From positions 1,447,501-1,511,500 of the forward strand of contig NZ_JALJWR010000001.1 in the NCBI RefSeq assembly GCF_024169315.1: a DNA stretch of 64,000 nucleotides. Direction: 5' to 3'. Both the position numbers and the translations under genes were made by a program. The number at the start of each line of letters is the position of its first letter. Position 1 is the first letter of the stretch. Under the pieces are notes generated by a model. The model searched no databases, was not told the DNA's origin, and was given only the letters and a program-made list of their open reading frames with translations. The DNA comes from Pseudomonas migulae (GTDB lineage: Bacteria > Pseudomonadota > Gammaproteobacteria > Pseudomonadales > Pseudomonadaceae). Below are positions 54,591 to 62,284 of the stretch, piece by piece.

Positions 54591-54983
54591 CTACTCCTCA
54601 AAACGCCCCGTGCCTTCGCGGTCGCGCGCGTATCGTCTCGTGAGCGGAAACGGCGGCAACCAGGACTCGCGACGGGTGATCCAGCTTTCGTAAGTGGGCG
54701 TCAGTTGGTCGGGCGCATCCAGTGATCCCAGGTTCACTTCGATTTCATCGTCAGTGCGGGCAAAAACCGAAGAGCCGCAGCGCGGACAGAAAAACCGCCC
54801 GGCGTAGTCGCGTGTTTCGCCGGTGATCGTCACCGCGTCCTGGGGGAATATCGCGGAAGCGTGAAACAGCGCGCCATGATGTTTGCGGCAGTCGAGGCAG
54901 TGGCATAGGCCGACCCGGTAAGGGCGTCCCGACGCTTCAATTCGGACGTTGCCGCACAGGCAACCACCGGTCAATCGGTCCAT
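54591..54983 (-). CDS. GFA/CENP-V-family zinc protein
   Basis: The 130-aa protein has the GFA zinc motifs: GGCLCGNVRI near the N-terminus (CxC), CHCLDCRKHHGALFH (CxxC) and FFCPRCGSSVFA (CxxC). The family includes glutathione-dependent formaldehyde-activating enzymes, but most members have unknown roles. The gene is alone and convergent with the hypothetical gene. Confidence 0.9.
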   Translation of the reverse strand: MDRLTGGCLCGNVRIEASGRPYRVGLCHCLDCRKHHGALFHASAIFPQDAVTITGETRDYAGRFFCPRCGSSVFARTDDEIEVNLGSLDAPDQLTPTYESWITRRESWLPPFPLTRRYARDREGTGRFEE

Positions 54984-55079
54984 GCTGCGCCTCCTCTCAT
55001 TTATGCGCTCGGAAGGTTAGTAACGATAGCAGCCTCCACTGGTCGCCACGAACTTGCTCTATAGACGCTTTTTACCTAC

Positions 55080-55101
55080 TTTTGAATCTATGGATTCAAA
55101 A
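55080..55101. promoter_or_regulatory. Operator of the toxin-antitoxin operon
   Basis: TTTTGAATC-TATG-GATTCAAAA is a perfect 9-bp palindrome with a 4-bp spacer, ending 14 bp before the antitoxin ATG. Antitoxins of this kind usually repress their own promoter. Confidence 0.7.
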
Positions 55102-55114
55102 AGAGGTATTAAAC

Positions 55115-55519
55115 ATGGCCGTTGCCCTCCAGCAACAAGCCTTTAGCAAGCGCCAGTGTGTAACGGGCCTGCGTGCCGCTGTCGGCATCCTCGAAAAGTG
55201 GGGAGCGTCCAGCGATCAGGCTTGCCGTATCCTGCGCATTTCCCGCAGCACCTACACCCGCGCACGGCAGCTCGATCCCGACTGGGCCGTCGCGCTGGAC
55301 GCGGACCAGATGCAGCGCATCAGTTTTGTCCTCAATATCCACGCCGCCTTGCGCCTGGTGTTCGATAACCCGGAGAACGTCTACGGCTTCCCTTCGATGG
55401 CCAACGATAACGAATTCTTCAACGGTCGCTCGCCGCTCGAGATCATGGCTCAGGGCGACATGATTTCCTTGTATGAAACCTTCCGCCGCATCGACGTGCT
55501 GCGTGGTGCGCAATGGTGA
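55115..55519 (+). CDS. Xre/MbcA/ParS-type antitoxin (DUF2384)
   Basis: The 134-aa protein has a helix-turn-helix (KWGASSDQACRILRISRSTY) and a C-terminal DUF2384 domain (ALRLVFDNPENVYGFPSMAN and GRSPLEIMAQGD). It precedes and overlaps a RES-domain gene by seven bases (ATGGTGA), the classical antitoxin-first order. It should neutralise the RES toxin and repress the operon through the palindrome at 55080-55101. The start MAVALQQQ has AGAGG upstream; the longer frame from 55082 would include the operator. Confidence 0.9.
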   Translation: MAVALQQQAFSKRQCVTGLRAAVGILEKWGASSDQACRILRISRSTYTRARQLDPDWAVALDADQMQRISFVLNIHAALRLVFDNPENVYGFPSMANDNEFFNGRSPLEIMAQGDMISLYETFRRIDVLRGAQW

Positions 55520-56205
55520 GGCTGAGCGAACTGGTAGAACTTGCCGGTGAGCCATTGCAGGCCTATCGACTGGTCAATTCCAAGTTCCCACCGGTGGCGC
55601 TGTTTGATGACGTCGCCGACGCGGACGAGTTCGAGGTGCTGTATCAGATCCAGGAACTCACCAATCCCAGGTTGAAAAATGAAGTGGGTCGCCTTGAGTT
55701 GATCCCGCGCAGTGACATCCCGTTCGGTATTCCGGGCTGCTCTTACGCCACAGCACCATTCACCCACGTCAACCCCGCGGGTTCGCGGTTCAGCGATGGC
55801 CGTTTCGGGGTGCTGTACCTGGCGGACACACTGGAAACGGCATTGGCCGAAGTGAAACATCACCAGAGTCTGTACTGGTCGAACGTGCCAGACCTGAACT
55901 ATGAGCGGTTCGTTTTCCGGGGGTTGTCCTGCTCTTTTGTGGATGCAGGGATGAAGGATGCGACGTCCATTGCGATGACCGACCCTGTTTATGATCCGGA
56001 CGATTACACGCATTCCCGGCGTTTGGGGAAGTTGGTCAAAGAGGCAGGTTGCCCCGGGCTTCGTTATAACTCGGTGCGCATGCACGGCAGTCATTGCTGG
56101 GCGTTGATGACGCCGAAGCCGGTTTTATCGGTTATTCAGGCGGCGCATTACGAGATGATCTGGAATGGGCAGGTGACGAGTGTCAGTCAGATCAGTGAAG
56201 CATGA
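55513..56205 (+). CDS. RES-domain toxin (NAD-degrading family)
   Basis: The 230-aa protein carries a RES domain: conserved FSDGRFGVLYLADTLETALA with the R-E-S-type residues, followed by EVKHHQSLYW and GCPGLRYNSVR near the end. Characterised members (MbcT, and the Pseudomonas Res toxin) degrade NAD+, lowering growth. Its start overlaps the antitoxin stop by seven bases, implying coupled translation. A terminator follows closely. Confidence 0.88.
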   Translation: MVRLSELVELAGEPLQAYRLVNSKFPPVALFDDVADADEFEVLYQIQELTNPRLKNEVGRLELIPRSDIPFGIPGCSYATAPFTHVNPAGSRFSDGRFGVLYLADTLETALAEVKHHQSLYWSNVPDLNYERFVFRGLSCSFVDAGMKDATSIAMTDPVYDPDDYTHSRRLGKLVKEAGCPGLRYNSVRMHGSHCWALMTPKPVLSVIQAAHYEMIWNGQVTSVSQISEA

Positions 56206-56223
56206 CGGCGTAATGCGGGAATG

Positions 56224-56257
56224 AAAACGGGCGCCTTGATAGGCGCCCGTTTTTTTT
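56224..56257 (+). terminator. Terminator after the toxin-antitoxin operon
   Basis: CGGGCGCC (56228-56235) and GGCGCCCG (56242-56249) pair around a 6-nt loop with a long T-run after. The stem is preceded by an A-run, so it may also serve the leftward gene. Confidence 0.85.
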
Positions 56258-56269
56258 GTGCGGTGATGA

Positions 56270-56923
56270 TTACCAGCTGCCGTAGGGGATGCCGAATTGT
56301 TCGACGTAGCGTTTGGACTCGTCGGACAACGGGTAATAGTTGCCACCGGATTTTCCGAGGTGGGGTCCCAAGGGTTCTATTTCTGCTTGGGCACGCGCGA
56401 CTTTTACGGGCTTCATGCATTTGTCCGATACCCAAACCTGCGCAATCCCTCCAGGTGCGAGGCCTACGTAGACCAATGCAATCGTACCGGCAGGTTCGTC
56501 CGGCGTCGTCGGGCAAGGCTCGTTCACTGTTGCCCGCATGATTTGCCGAGCTTCCTCAGGCATATCGATCCAGACCCGATAGGTTTTTGACTCCACTACA
56601 GACTGCCAGCGAACATAGATACGTTTTGGCAAATCCGCTCCCACGACTTCCCGGATTCCTCCCGTAATCTGTCCCCATCCCCGCGCGGACTCCGTGCCGT
56701 CTTCCGGCTCATTTCCTGCAGCCGTTCCACCACCTGTTCGGCGTAATAATTTGCCGTTGATGTCTTCGACCTGGCTGTCTTCGACCCAAACTTTCATGTA
56801 ATTCGGCTGGTTGAAGCTGAGACTCCACCATTTCCTGGTGAGCTCGCTTTTTGAGAGGGTGTCCGAAGCCTGACACCCAGTCACCAGCCACAGGCCAAGT
56901 AATAAAACCAAAGCACGCATCAA
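56270..56923 (-). CDS. Lipoprotein with DUF2931-like features
   Basis: The 217-aa protein has a lipoprotein signal (MMRALVLLLGLWLVTGC) and WWSLSFNQPNYMKVWVEDSQ, resembling DUF2931 lipoproteins that often accompany T6SS lipase effectors and may act as immunity proteins. Its ATG overlaps the stop of the upstream DUF2235 gene by four bases (56920-56923), which supports a functional pair. Family call from pattern; role inferred from context. Confidence 0.7.
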   Translation of the reverse strand: MMRALVLLLGLWLVTGCQASDTLSKSELTRKWWSLSFNQPNYMKVWVEDSQVEDINGKLLRRTGGGTAAGNEPEDGTESARGWGQITGGIREVVGADLPKRIYVRWQSVVESKTYRVWIDMPEEARQIMRATVNEPCPTTPDEPAGTIALVYVGLAPGGIAQVWVSDKCMKPVKVARAQAEIEPLGPHLGKSGGNYYPLSDESKRYVEQFGIPYGSW

Positions 56924-57729
56924 AGCACTCTCCAGCTAGAGTCCGGCACATGAGGATGGCGCACACGTACTCCACTCTCAGTTGGTGCGTTGGTATAGCG
57001 AATGAACCCCATGATGATTTCGCTGTTGTACCGGGCATCGAAACTGGAGCTGAACCCCTTGGGGTTGTTGCGGAGCACTTCGCCCAGAGGCCCTAGTTTG
57101 CAACGTACGATTTCATTGGCGAAATGTCGGGCAGCGGCGGCGCCTCGACTGAACCCGAAGGTGTCGAATGTGAGCGATGTAATCTCACCGTCAGGATTGC
57201 GATCGATTGCTTCCTTGATCAGTGCTTTCATGGCGACAAACGCTTTTTGTACCTTCCCCGCTACGCCTGCGTCTCCTCGCCCGGTCGCCGCGGCGCCCAT
57301 GCTGTCTTCAGCGCCCGCATCGGTGCCGATCCCGTCTACGTAGAGACTGCGCTGTACGAGTTTGGATGACGCATCGTTTCCGGCTACTTCCGCTGTCGGA
57401 TAGAGCTCATACAGCTTGAAAACATTACTCACATCATTCCCATAACTCCCCTCCGGATCCGCCATATACGGCTTGCAGCTCGCATCGACGTCTTCCGGGC
57501 GAATCGGGTGATGGGCGCCGCACAATAATCCTGACGCCGAGTTACCCGCATTGTTCAGCGTCCCATCGAAGAACACGCCAATGCGCAACGCAACTCTGAC
57601 TTTTTCCTTCGCCGCCGCCGGTGCCTTGCCGTATTTCTCGTACTCGGCCCAGCGCTTGGCGTGGATGTCGACGGGTTTGGCTTCGTCGTAGCGGAAGTTT
57701 TTCGGGGGGTTGGGTACGTATCCACTCAT
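56920..57729 (-). CDS. Shortened DUF2235 (Tle/T6SS lipase-like) protein
   Basis: The 269-aa protein (MSGYVPNPPKNFRYDEAKPV) has the DUF2235 features VALRIGVFFDGTLNNAGNSA and a lipase-type nucleophile in FGFSRGAAAARHFANE (GFSRG). Known members are usually more than 500 aa. Here, after KGFSSSFDARYNSEIIMGFI, where the family continues with a Gly-Leu-Phe-Asp-Thr region, the sequence switches to NAPTESGVRVRHPHVPDSSW, which looks like the true family C-terminus. An in-frame deletion of the middle would explain this. It likely lacks catalytic Asp/His residues. Operon with the lipoprotein downstream. Confidence 0.7.
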   Translation of the reverse strand: MSGYVPNPPKNFRYDEAKPVDIHAKRWAEYEKYGKAPAAAKEKVRVALRIGVFFDGTLNNAGNSASGLLCGAHHPIRPEDVDASCKPYMADPEGSYGNDVSNVFKLYELYPTAEVAGNDASSKLVQRSLYVDGIGTDAGAEDSMGAAATGRGDAGVAGKVQKAFVAMKALIKEAIDRNPDGEITSLTFDTFGFSRGAAAARHFANEIVRCKLGPLGEVLRNNPKGFSSSFDARYNSEIIMGFIRYTNAPTESGVRVRHPHVPDSSWRVL

Positions 57730-57947
57730 TCCTTGATCACCAGGCTCCTTGGTGCAACGGGCGCTGAGGGTGCCACTGTGGATCCAATCAAGCAACGCTT
57801 AGCCAGGTGCCATCACTCGGACGACATGGGCCTCGTCCATCTATTGGTTTCGTCAATGGTCACCATTAATTCAATGAAGTTCTCTTAAAAATTCTGCGGC
57901 GTAACATCGCCTCCATACCAAACAACTACACCCCGGAGCACACACTC

Positions 57948-58349
57948 ATGAAACGCCAACTCTTCCTCAGCATCGCTTTCTCGGTTTTTGCAGTTAACGC
58001 TTTCGCCGCTTCTTCTGCTCAGCCGGTTGTCGCTGAAGGCGGCTCGGATCGTCTGATTGAAAGCCGTGTGGCTGAGGGTGGTTCGGATCGTCTGATCGAG
58101 AATCGTGTGGCTGAAGGTGGTTCGGATCGCTTGATCGAAAACCGCGTCGCTGAAGGTGGCTCCGACCGCCTGATCGAAAACCGCGTCGCCGAAGGTGGTT
58201 CCGACCGCCTGATCGAAAACCGCGTCGCCGAAGGTGGCTCCGACCGTCTGATCGAAAACCGCGTCGCCGAAGGTGGTTCCGACCGTCTGATCGAAAACCG
58301 CGTTGCCGAAGGTGGTTCTGACCGCCTGATCGAAAGCCGCGCTGTATGA
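57948..58349 (+). CDS. Exported tandem-repeat peptide ('phage infection protein'-like)
   Basis: The 133-aa protein has a Sec signal (MKRQLFLSIAFSVFAVNAFA) and then eight copies of a 13-residue repeat, VAEGGSDRLIENR, ending in AV. The first and last repeats have Ser for Asn near the end. Pseudomonas genomes carry similar repeat proteins, often annotated 'phage infection protein' without experimental basis. The mature protein would be a regular, charged periplasmic or secreted chain. A hairpin terminator follows. Function unknown. Confidence 0.85.
   Translation: MKRQLFLSIAFSVFAVNAFAASSAQPVVAEGGSDRLIESRVAEGGSDRLIENRVAEGGSDRLIENRVAEGGSDRLIENRVAEGGSDRLIENRVAEGGSDRLIENRVAEGGSDRLIENRVAEGGSDRLIESRAV
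58029..58340 (+). repeat. Eight 39-bp tandem coding repeats
   Basis: Units start at 58029, 58068, 58107, 58146, 58185, 58224, 58263 and 58302. Differences between units are mostly third-base changes (for example GTGGCTGAGGGT and GTCGCCGAAGGT), so the protein repeat is kept while the DNA drifts. The antisense strand is also open through the array because the unit is a multiple of three. Confidence 0.9.
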
Positions 58350-58378
58350 ATGAATGGCTTGATCGAAGTACTCAACAA

Positions 58379-58411
58379 GAAGCCCAGCCTGATCAGCCGG
58401 GCTTTTTCTTT
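58379..58411 (+). terminator. Terminator after the repeat protein
   Basis: AGCCC-AGC (58381-58388) pairs with GC-C-GGGCT around a short loop, followed by TTTTTCTTTT. Confidence 0.75.
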
Positions 58412-58599
58412 TGAAGTGAATCCTCAGCACGCCCCTTCGCGTATCGCACCAGCCCGATCCTGATACCGACCAGCCTGGTTTCTCGTCCAAAAAAAACCGC
58501 CGTTTGAATGTCATCCCTGCTCGACGATGCAGCCGGTTACGCGCTGCCGTATTATTGGCTTCTCGTACTAATCACCCGCTCGACCAGGGGATACTCGCC

Positions 58600-60198
58600 T
58601 TGCCATTCGTGTTTGAAGACTATGTGCTCGATCAAGAGCGCCGGGAACTCACCTCGCGCGGGCAAGTCGTGCCCATCGGGCCACAGGTCTTCGATTTATT
58701 GCTGCAGCTCGTCAGCCACCGCGATCGCGTCGTCAGCAAGGACGATCTGCTCAAGGCGGTGTGGAGCGGCCGGGTCGTTTCGGAATCGACGATCACCAGC
58801 CACATCAATGCGGTGCGCAAGGCCATCGGCGATACCGGCGAGGAACAGCGCCTGGTTCGCACGGTCGCCCGCAAGGGTTACCGCTTCATCGGCGAGGTCG
58901 AGGATGGCGAAACCGCAGGGGCAACACAGCCTGACGGCCAGGGTTTCGGCGCACGCGTGCCCGTGGACCCGAATGAACCCGCCCCCTATCCCCTCTCCCT
59001 TCCGGACAAACCCTCGATCACCGTCCTGCCGTTCCAGAACCTGAGCGGTGATCCGGAACAGGATTACTTCGCCGACGGCGTGGTTGAAGACATCATCGCC
59101 GCCCTGTCGCGTATTCGCTGGCTGTTCGTCATCGCGCGCAATTCAAGCTTCACGTACAAAGGCCGGGCGGTGGACGTCAAGGGCGTCAGCCAGGAGCTCG
59201 GCGTGCGTTACGTGCTGGAAGGCAGCGTGCGCAGGTCCGGTGACCGGGTACGCCTCACCGGGCAACTGATTGATGCAACGACCGGGACGCATCTCTGGGC
59301 GGAACGTTTCGAAGGCACGCTCCACGACATTTTCGAGTTGCAGGATCAGATCGCTGAAAGCGTCGTCGGCGCTATCGCGCCGCAGCTCGAGCGGGCGGAA
59401 ATCGAGCGGGCCAAGCGCAAGCCGACGGAAAGCCTGTGCGCCTACGACTATTACCTGCGTGGCATGGCGAAACTGCACAGCGGCACACGGGAAGCCATCG
59501 AGGAAGCGCTGTCCTTGTTCTACAAAGCCATCGAGCTCGACCCGGAGTTTGCATCGGCCTATGGCACGGCGGCGTGGTGTCATTTCTGGCGCAAGTTGAA
59601 TGGCTGGATGACGGACCGACCCCGAGAGATCGCCGAAGGCGCGCGGCTTGCGCGTCTGGCCATGACACTCGGTCGTGACGATGCGGTGGCGTTGACGAGA
59701 AGCGGACATGCACTGGCCCATCTCACCGGCGACCTCGATGGCGGCATTGCCCTGCTCGACAGGGCACGCCTGCTCAATCCCAACCTCGCCCCGGCCTGGT
59801 ATCTGGGCGGTATTTTGCGTGCATTGCGCGGTGAAACAGACGCCGCCATCGAGAACCTGAACCATGCCGTTCGCTTGAGTCCGCTGGATCCGGAAATGTT
59901 CAGGATGCAGGTGGGCATAGCCCTTGCGCATTTCTTTGCCGGACGCTTCGACTGTGCGACGGACTGGGCGGAAAAGGCATTGAGGAACCTGCCTACCCTG
60001 CTGCCTTCTGTGGCTCTCGTGGCGGCCAGTCATGCGCTCAGCGGGCGGATGGACAAGGCGAAGGAGGCGATTCTGCGCCTGCATGAGCTGGATCCGTCGT
60101 TGCGTATTTCCAACTTGAGGGATTGGTTGCCTATCCAGCGGCCTGAGGATCTTGCACGTTTTGCGCAGGGGCTGCGGTTGGCCGGGTTGGCCGAGTGA
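58600..60198 (+). CDS. Winged-helix DNA-binding / TPR regulator (CadC-like plus FlgO-type)
   Basis: The protein of about 532 aa starts with an OmpR-type winged helix (FEDYVLDQERRELTSRG, then VSKDDLLKAVWSGRVVSEST and VRTVARKGYRFIGEV). It continues with a region like FlgO/adenylate-cyclase-associated sequences (ITVLPFQNLSGDPEQDYFAD, then RYVLEGSVRRSGDRVRLTGQ) and ends in TPR repeats. The start is probably the TTG at 58600 (AGGGG nine bases upstream), giving FEDY near the N-terminus as in relatives; the frame is open to 58504. No membrane helix is evident between domains. The signal is unknown. Confidence 0.8.
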   Translation: MPFVFEDYVLDQERRELTSRGQVVPIGPQVFDLLLQLVSHRDRVVSKDDLLKAVWSGRVVSESTITSHINAVRKAIGDTGEEQRLVRTVARKGYRFIGEVEDGETAGATQPDGQGFGARVPVDPNEPAPYPLSLPDKPSITVLPFQNLSGDPEQDYFADGVVEDIIAALSRIRWLFVIARNSSFTYKGRAVDVKGVSQELGVRYVLEGSVRRSGDRVRLTGQLIDATTGTHLWAERFEGTLHDIFELQDQIAESVVGAIAPQLERAEIERAKRKPTESLCAYDYYLRGMAKLHSGTREAIEEALSLFYKAIELDPEFASAYGTAAWCHFWRKLNGWMTDRPREIAEGARLARLAMTLGRDDAVALTRSGHALAHLTGDLDGGIALLDRARLLNPNLAPAWYLGGILRALRGETDAAIENLNHAVRLSPLDPEMFRMQVGIALAHFFAGRFDCATDWAEKALRNLPTLLPSVALVAASHALSGRMDKAKEAILRLHELDPSLRISNLRDWLPIQRPEDLARFAQGLRLAGLAE

Positions 60199-60232
60199 GC
60201 GTGGTGCGACGGTTGATGCTGGTTTCGCGCTT

Positions 60233-60270
60233 GGGTGTATATCCGTTGCTTCGGTAACGGATATGTACCC
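60233..60270. repeat. Palindromic element between convergent genes
   Basis: GGGTGTATATCCGTT and AACGGATATGTACCC pair over 15 positions (two wobble pairs) around a GCTTCGGT loop. The half GTATATCCGTT--CGGTAACGG recurs on the other strand at 63539-63562. It is probably a member of a dispersed Pseudomonas intergenic repeat and may act as a terminator. Confidence 0.65.
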
Positions 60271-60293
60271 AAACCCCAGTCCAAAACCACCAC

Positions 60294-60749
60294 TCAGTTA
60301 TTACGCAACAACACGTAAGCCTCACCCCCCTTACGATCATGCTGAAGAATAAAATTACCACCCTGAATCCGAACCTTCGATGGCACCCGATCCGCAACGG
60401 TCGTTTGCGAATAAGGTTGTGCAGCGCTCAGCAATTGCCGGGTAAGACTGTCGTCCGGTTGATTCGGCGTGGTAACCACACATTCCTTTTCAGACAACTG
60501 AACCGCAAGGTTTTTGTCACTGGTAAAACCGATACGGGTGAAGCCCATGTCCTGCAAGTCATCGATGCCATAACGCTTGGCTGCTTCGGCCGACCCAGCG
60601 AAAGTTGGCGCGGTCTTCAGGCAGATATCGGTGAAGGCTTCAATGGCCTTGGACTTGACGGGTGTCGGAAAATTTGGAGTCGACGTGGCGCAACCAGCAA
60701 GTACGAGAAGGCTGGAAAAGGCGAGCTTGCGGAACAACGAATTGGACAT
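60294..60749 (-). CDS. Small lipoprotein of unknown function
   Basis: The 151-aa protein has a lipoprotein signal (MSNSLFRKLAFSSLLVLAGC) and further cysteines in AFTDICLKTAPTF and EKECVVTTPNQP. The start at 60749 has AAGGATTC upstream. Layout resembles the lipoprotein at 19843 (lipobox, short soluble domain with paired cysteines), but the sequences are not obviously homologous. Function unknown. Confidence 0.78.
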   Translation of the reverse strand: MSNSLFRKLAFSSLLVLAGCATSTPNFPTPVKSKAIEAFTDICLKTAPTFAGSAEAAKRYGIDDLQDMGFTRIGFTSDKNLAVQLSEKECVVTTPNQPDDSLTRQLLSAAQPYSQTTVADRVPSKVRIQGGNFILQHDRKGGEAYVLLRNN

Positions 60750-60971
60750 GACGCAGGAATCCTTCCATTTGAATACGGCGCGCAAACATCGGCTCGCGTG
60801 CCACTTGAGCAGGTGGGCCTGAATGGTAAAGCAAGCCTGGCCACCTCCGCGAGAGGATTAGCGTCGACTCGCGAGCGCGAACATCCTGAGACTGTTCGTC
60901 TGCCGGACCGAATTCGATACCGGGACGTTGGTCACACCGGAATCAGCGTTAACCGTTCCGGAGATCCTCCC

Positions 60972-61538
60972 ATGGCCCGCTCGCATTCCCTACCCACCCC
61001 CGCGCAAACCCTGCTGCTCGAAGCCAACGGCTGGGTGCCCAATAACCCGCGCCTGCCGGTGCTCGTCTACCCCAAGGCAATTGCCGTCGATGGCAGCGAT
61101 CCGGCGGCGCTGTTCGAGAAAACGTTCAGGGCCAATGGCTGGCCACCGCAATGGCGTTACGGGATCTACGACTTCCACCACTATCACACCAAAGGTCATG
61201 AAGTGCTTGGCATTGCCAGCGGTCATGCGCGCTTGATGCTAGGCGGTCCAGACGGTCATGTGCTGGACGTCAGTGCAGGTGATGTAGTGTTGCTGCCAGC
61301 GGGAACCGGCCACTGCAACCTCGACTCGAGCAACGATTTCCTGGTAGTCGGCGCCTACCCGCCCGGGCAGCACGCCGATATTTGCCGCGAGGCGCCAAGC
61401 GCTGAGCAACAGGCGAGCATCGACAGGCTGCCATTTCCCGAGCGCGATCCGGTGCAGGGCGAGGATGGTGCGGTAAGTCAACACTGGGCAGATTGCCTGA
61501 ATGAACAGCGAACCTTCCAAAAAACCCGGGACACCTGA
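60972..61538 (+). CDS. Cupin-domain protein (YjlB-like)
   Basis: The 188-aa protein has the two cupin motifs: HHYHTKGHEVLGIASGHARL with metal ligands (H-H-E) and LLPAGTGHCNLDS with the second His. Length and TFRANGWPPQWRYGIYDF resemble YjlB-type cupins of unknown function. The start is ATG 60972; the long upstream extension in the same frame overlaps the divergent lipoprotein promoter and is not coding. Monocistronic. Confidence 0.87.
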   Translation: MARSHSLPTPAQTLLLEANGWVPNNPRLPVLVYPKAIAVDGSDPAALFEKTFRANGWPPQWRYGIYDFHHYHTKGHEVLGIASGHARLMLGGPDGHVLDVSAGDVVLLPAGTGHCNLDSSNDFLVVGAYPPGQHADICREAPSAEQQASIDRLPFPERDPVQGEDGAVSQHWADCLNEQRTFQKTRDT

Positions 61539-61714
61539 GTTTTCGAAGCCGCCCTGCTCTTTCAACTCCTGCAACGAGTCAAGACGATCTGCATCGGACG
61601 CAATACGTTCAGAACCCAATAGCGTGTGATCAAAGGCAACACTATCCCCACTCCCAGCGTACACAGCGCTGGGTTGTGAAAGGTATCGCCACCCCACTAT
61701 TGGAAGCCTGAATC

Positions 61715-62224
61715 ATGAAAACCGTAAGCATCGAAAACTACGAAACCAGCACCGCCTCCGGAAAATCATCGCTCGGGATCAAAACCACAGCAATTGGAAC
61801 CTACGGTGCGTACTTTGCCCTCGCCGTTATCTACTTCTGGTTCGGTGGCATGAAGTTCACTCACTACGAAGCGCAAGGCCTGGTTCCGCTGGTGAGCAAC
61901 AGTCCTTTCCTGGGTTGGGTCTACAACATTTTCAGTGCGGATACCTTCTCCAGTCTGCTCGGCATTCTGGAAGTCTCGATCGGTGCGCTCATTGCAGGTC
62001 GACTGCTGTCACCCAAACTGTCATTGATCGGTGGCGCGTTGTCAGCCGGCCTGTTTTTCACGACCCTGAGCTTTATGTTCTCGACACCGGGCGTGATTGA
62101 ACCGGGCCTCGGTTTCCCCGCCATTTCGGTTGCGCCGGGCCAGTTTCTCCTGAAAGACATCGGGTTGCTCTTCGCTTCCATTTTCGTGGCCGGCCACTCT
62201 TTGACCACGCTGGAAAACCGTTGA
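61715..62224 (+). CDS. rclC: DUF417-family membrane protein (RclC/YkgB-like)
   Basis: The 169-aa protein has four membrane helices and the DUF417 signatures FWFGGMKFTHYEAQGLVPLV (helix 1 and loop) and SPFLGWVYNIFS. E. coli RclC belongs to this family and is induced by reactive chlorine through RclR. A convergent AraC gene here resembles RclR. The symbol is by resemblance; rclA and rclB are not adjacent. Confidence 0.82.
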   Translation: MKTVSIENYETSTASGKSSLGIKTTAIGTYGAYFALAVIYFWFGGMKFTHYEAQGLVPLVSNSPFLGWVYNIFSADTFSSLLGILEVSIGALIAGRLLSPKLSLIGGALSAGLFFTTLSFMFSTPGVIEPGLGFPAISVAPGQFLLKDIGLLFASIFVAGHSLTTLENR

Positions 62225-62284
62225 ACCGATGATTCCTCCCTCGGGATGGCCTGAAGCAATTCGATGTGTTCAGGCCATGCCCCC

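Noticed and set aside
58029..58340. CRISPR array
   Set aside because: Eight contiguous 39-bp units have no unique spacers and are in frame with a signal peptide; this is a protein repeat.
57885..58514. Minus-strand frames with FDQ-V-TTFGDAV-type repeats
   Set aside because: Produced by the 39-bp coding repeat read backwards; no start, signal or ribosome site supports them.
60339..60971. 211-codon N-terminal extension of the cupin protein
   Set aside because: It overlaps the lipoprotein gene on the other strand and shows no domain; the cupin starts at the ATG at 60972.
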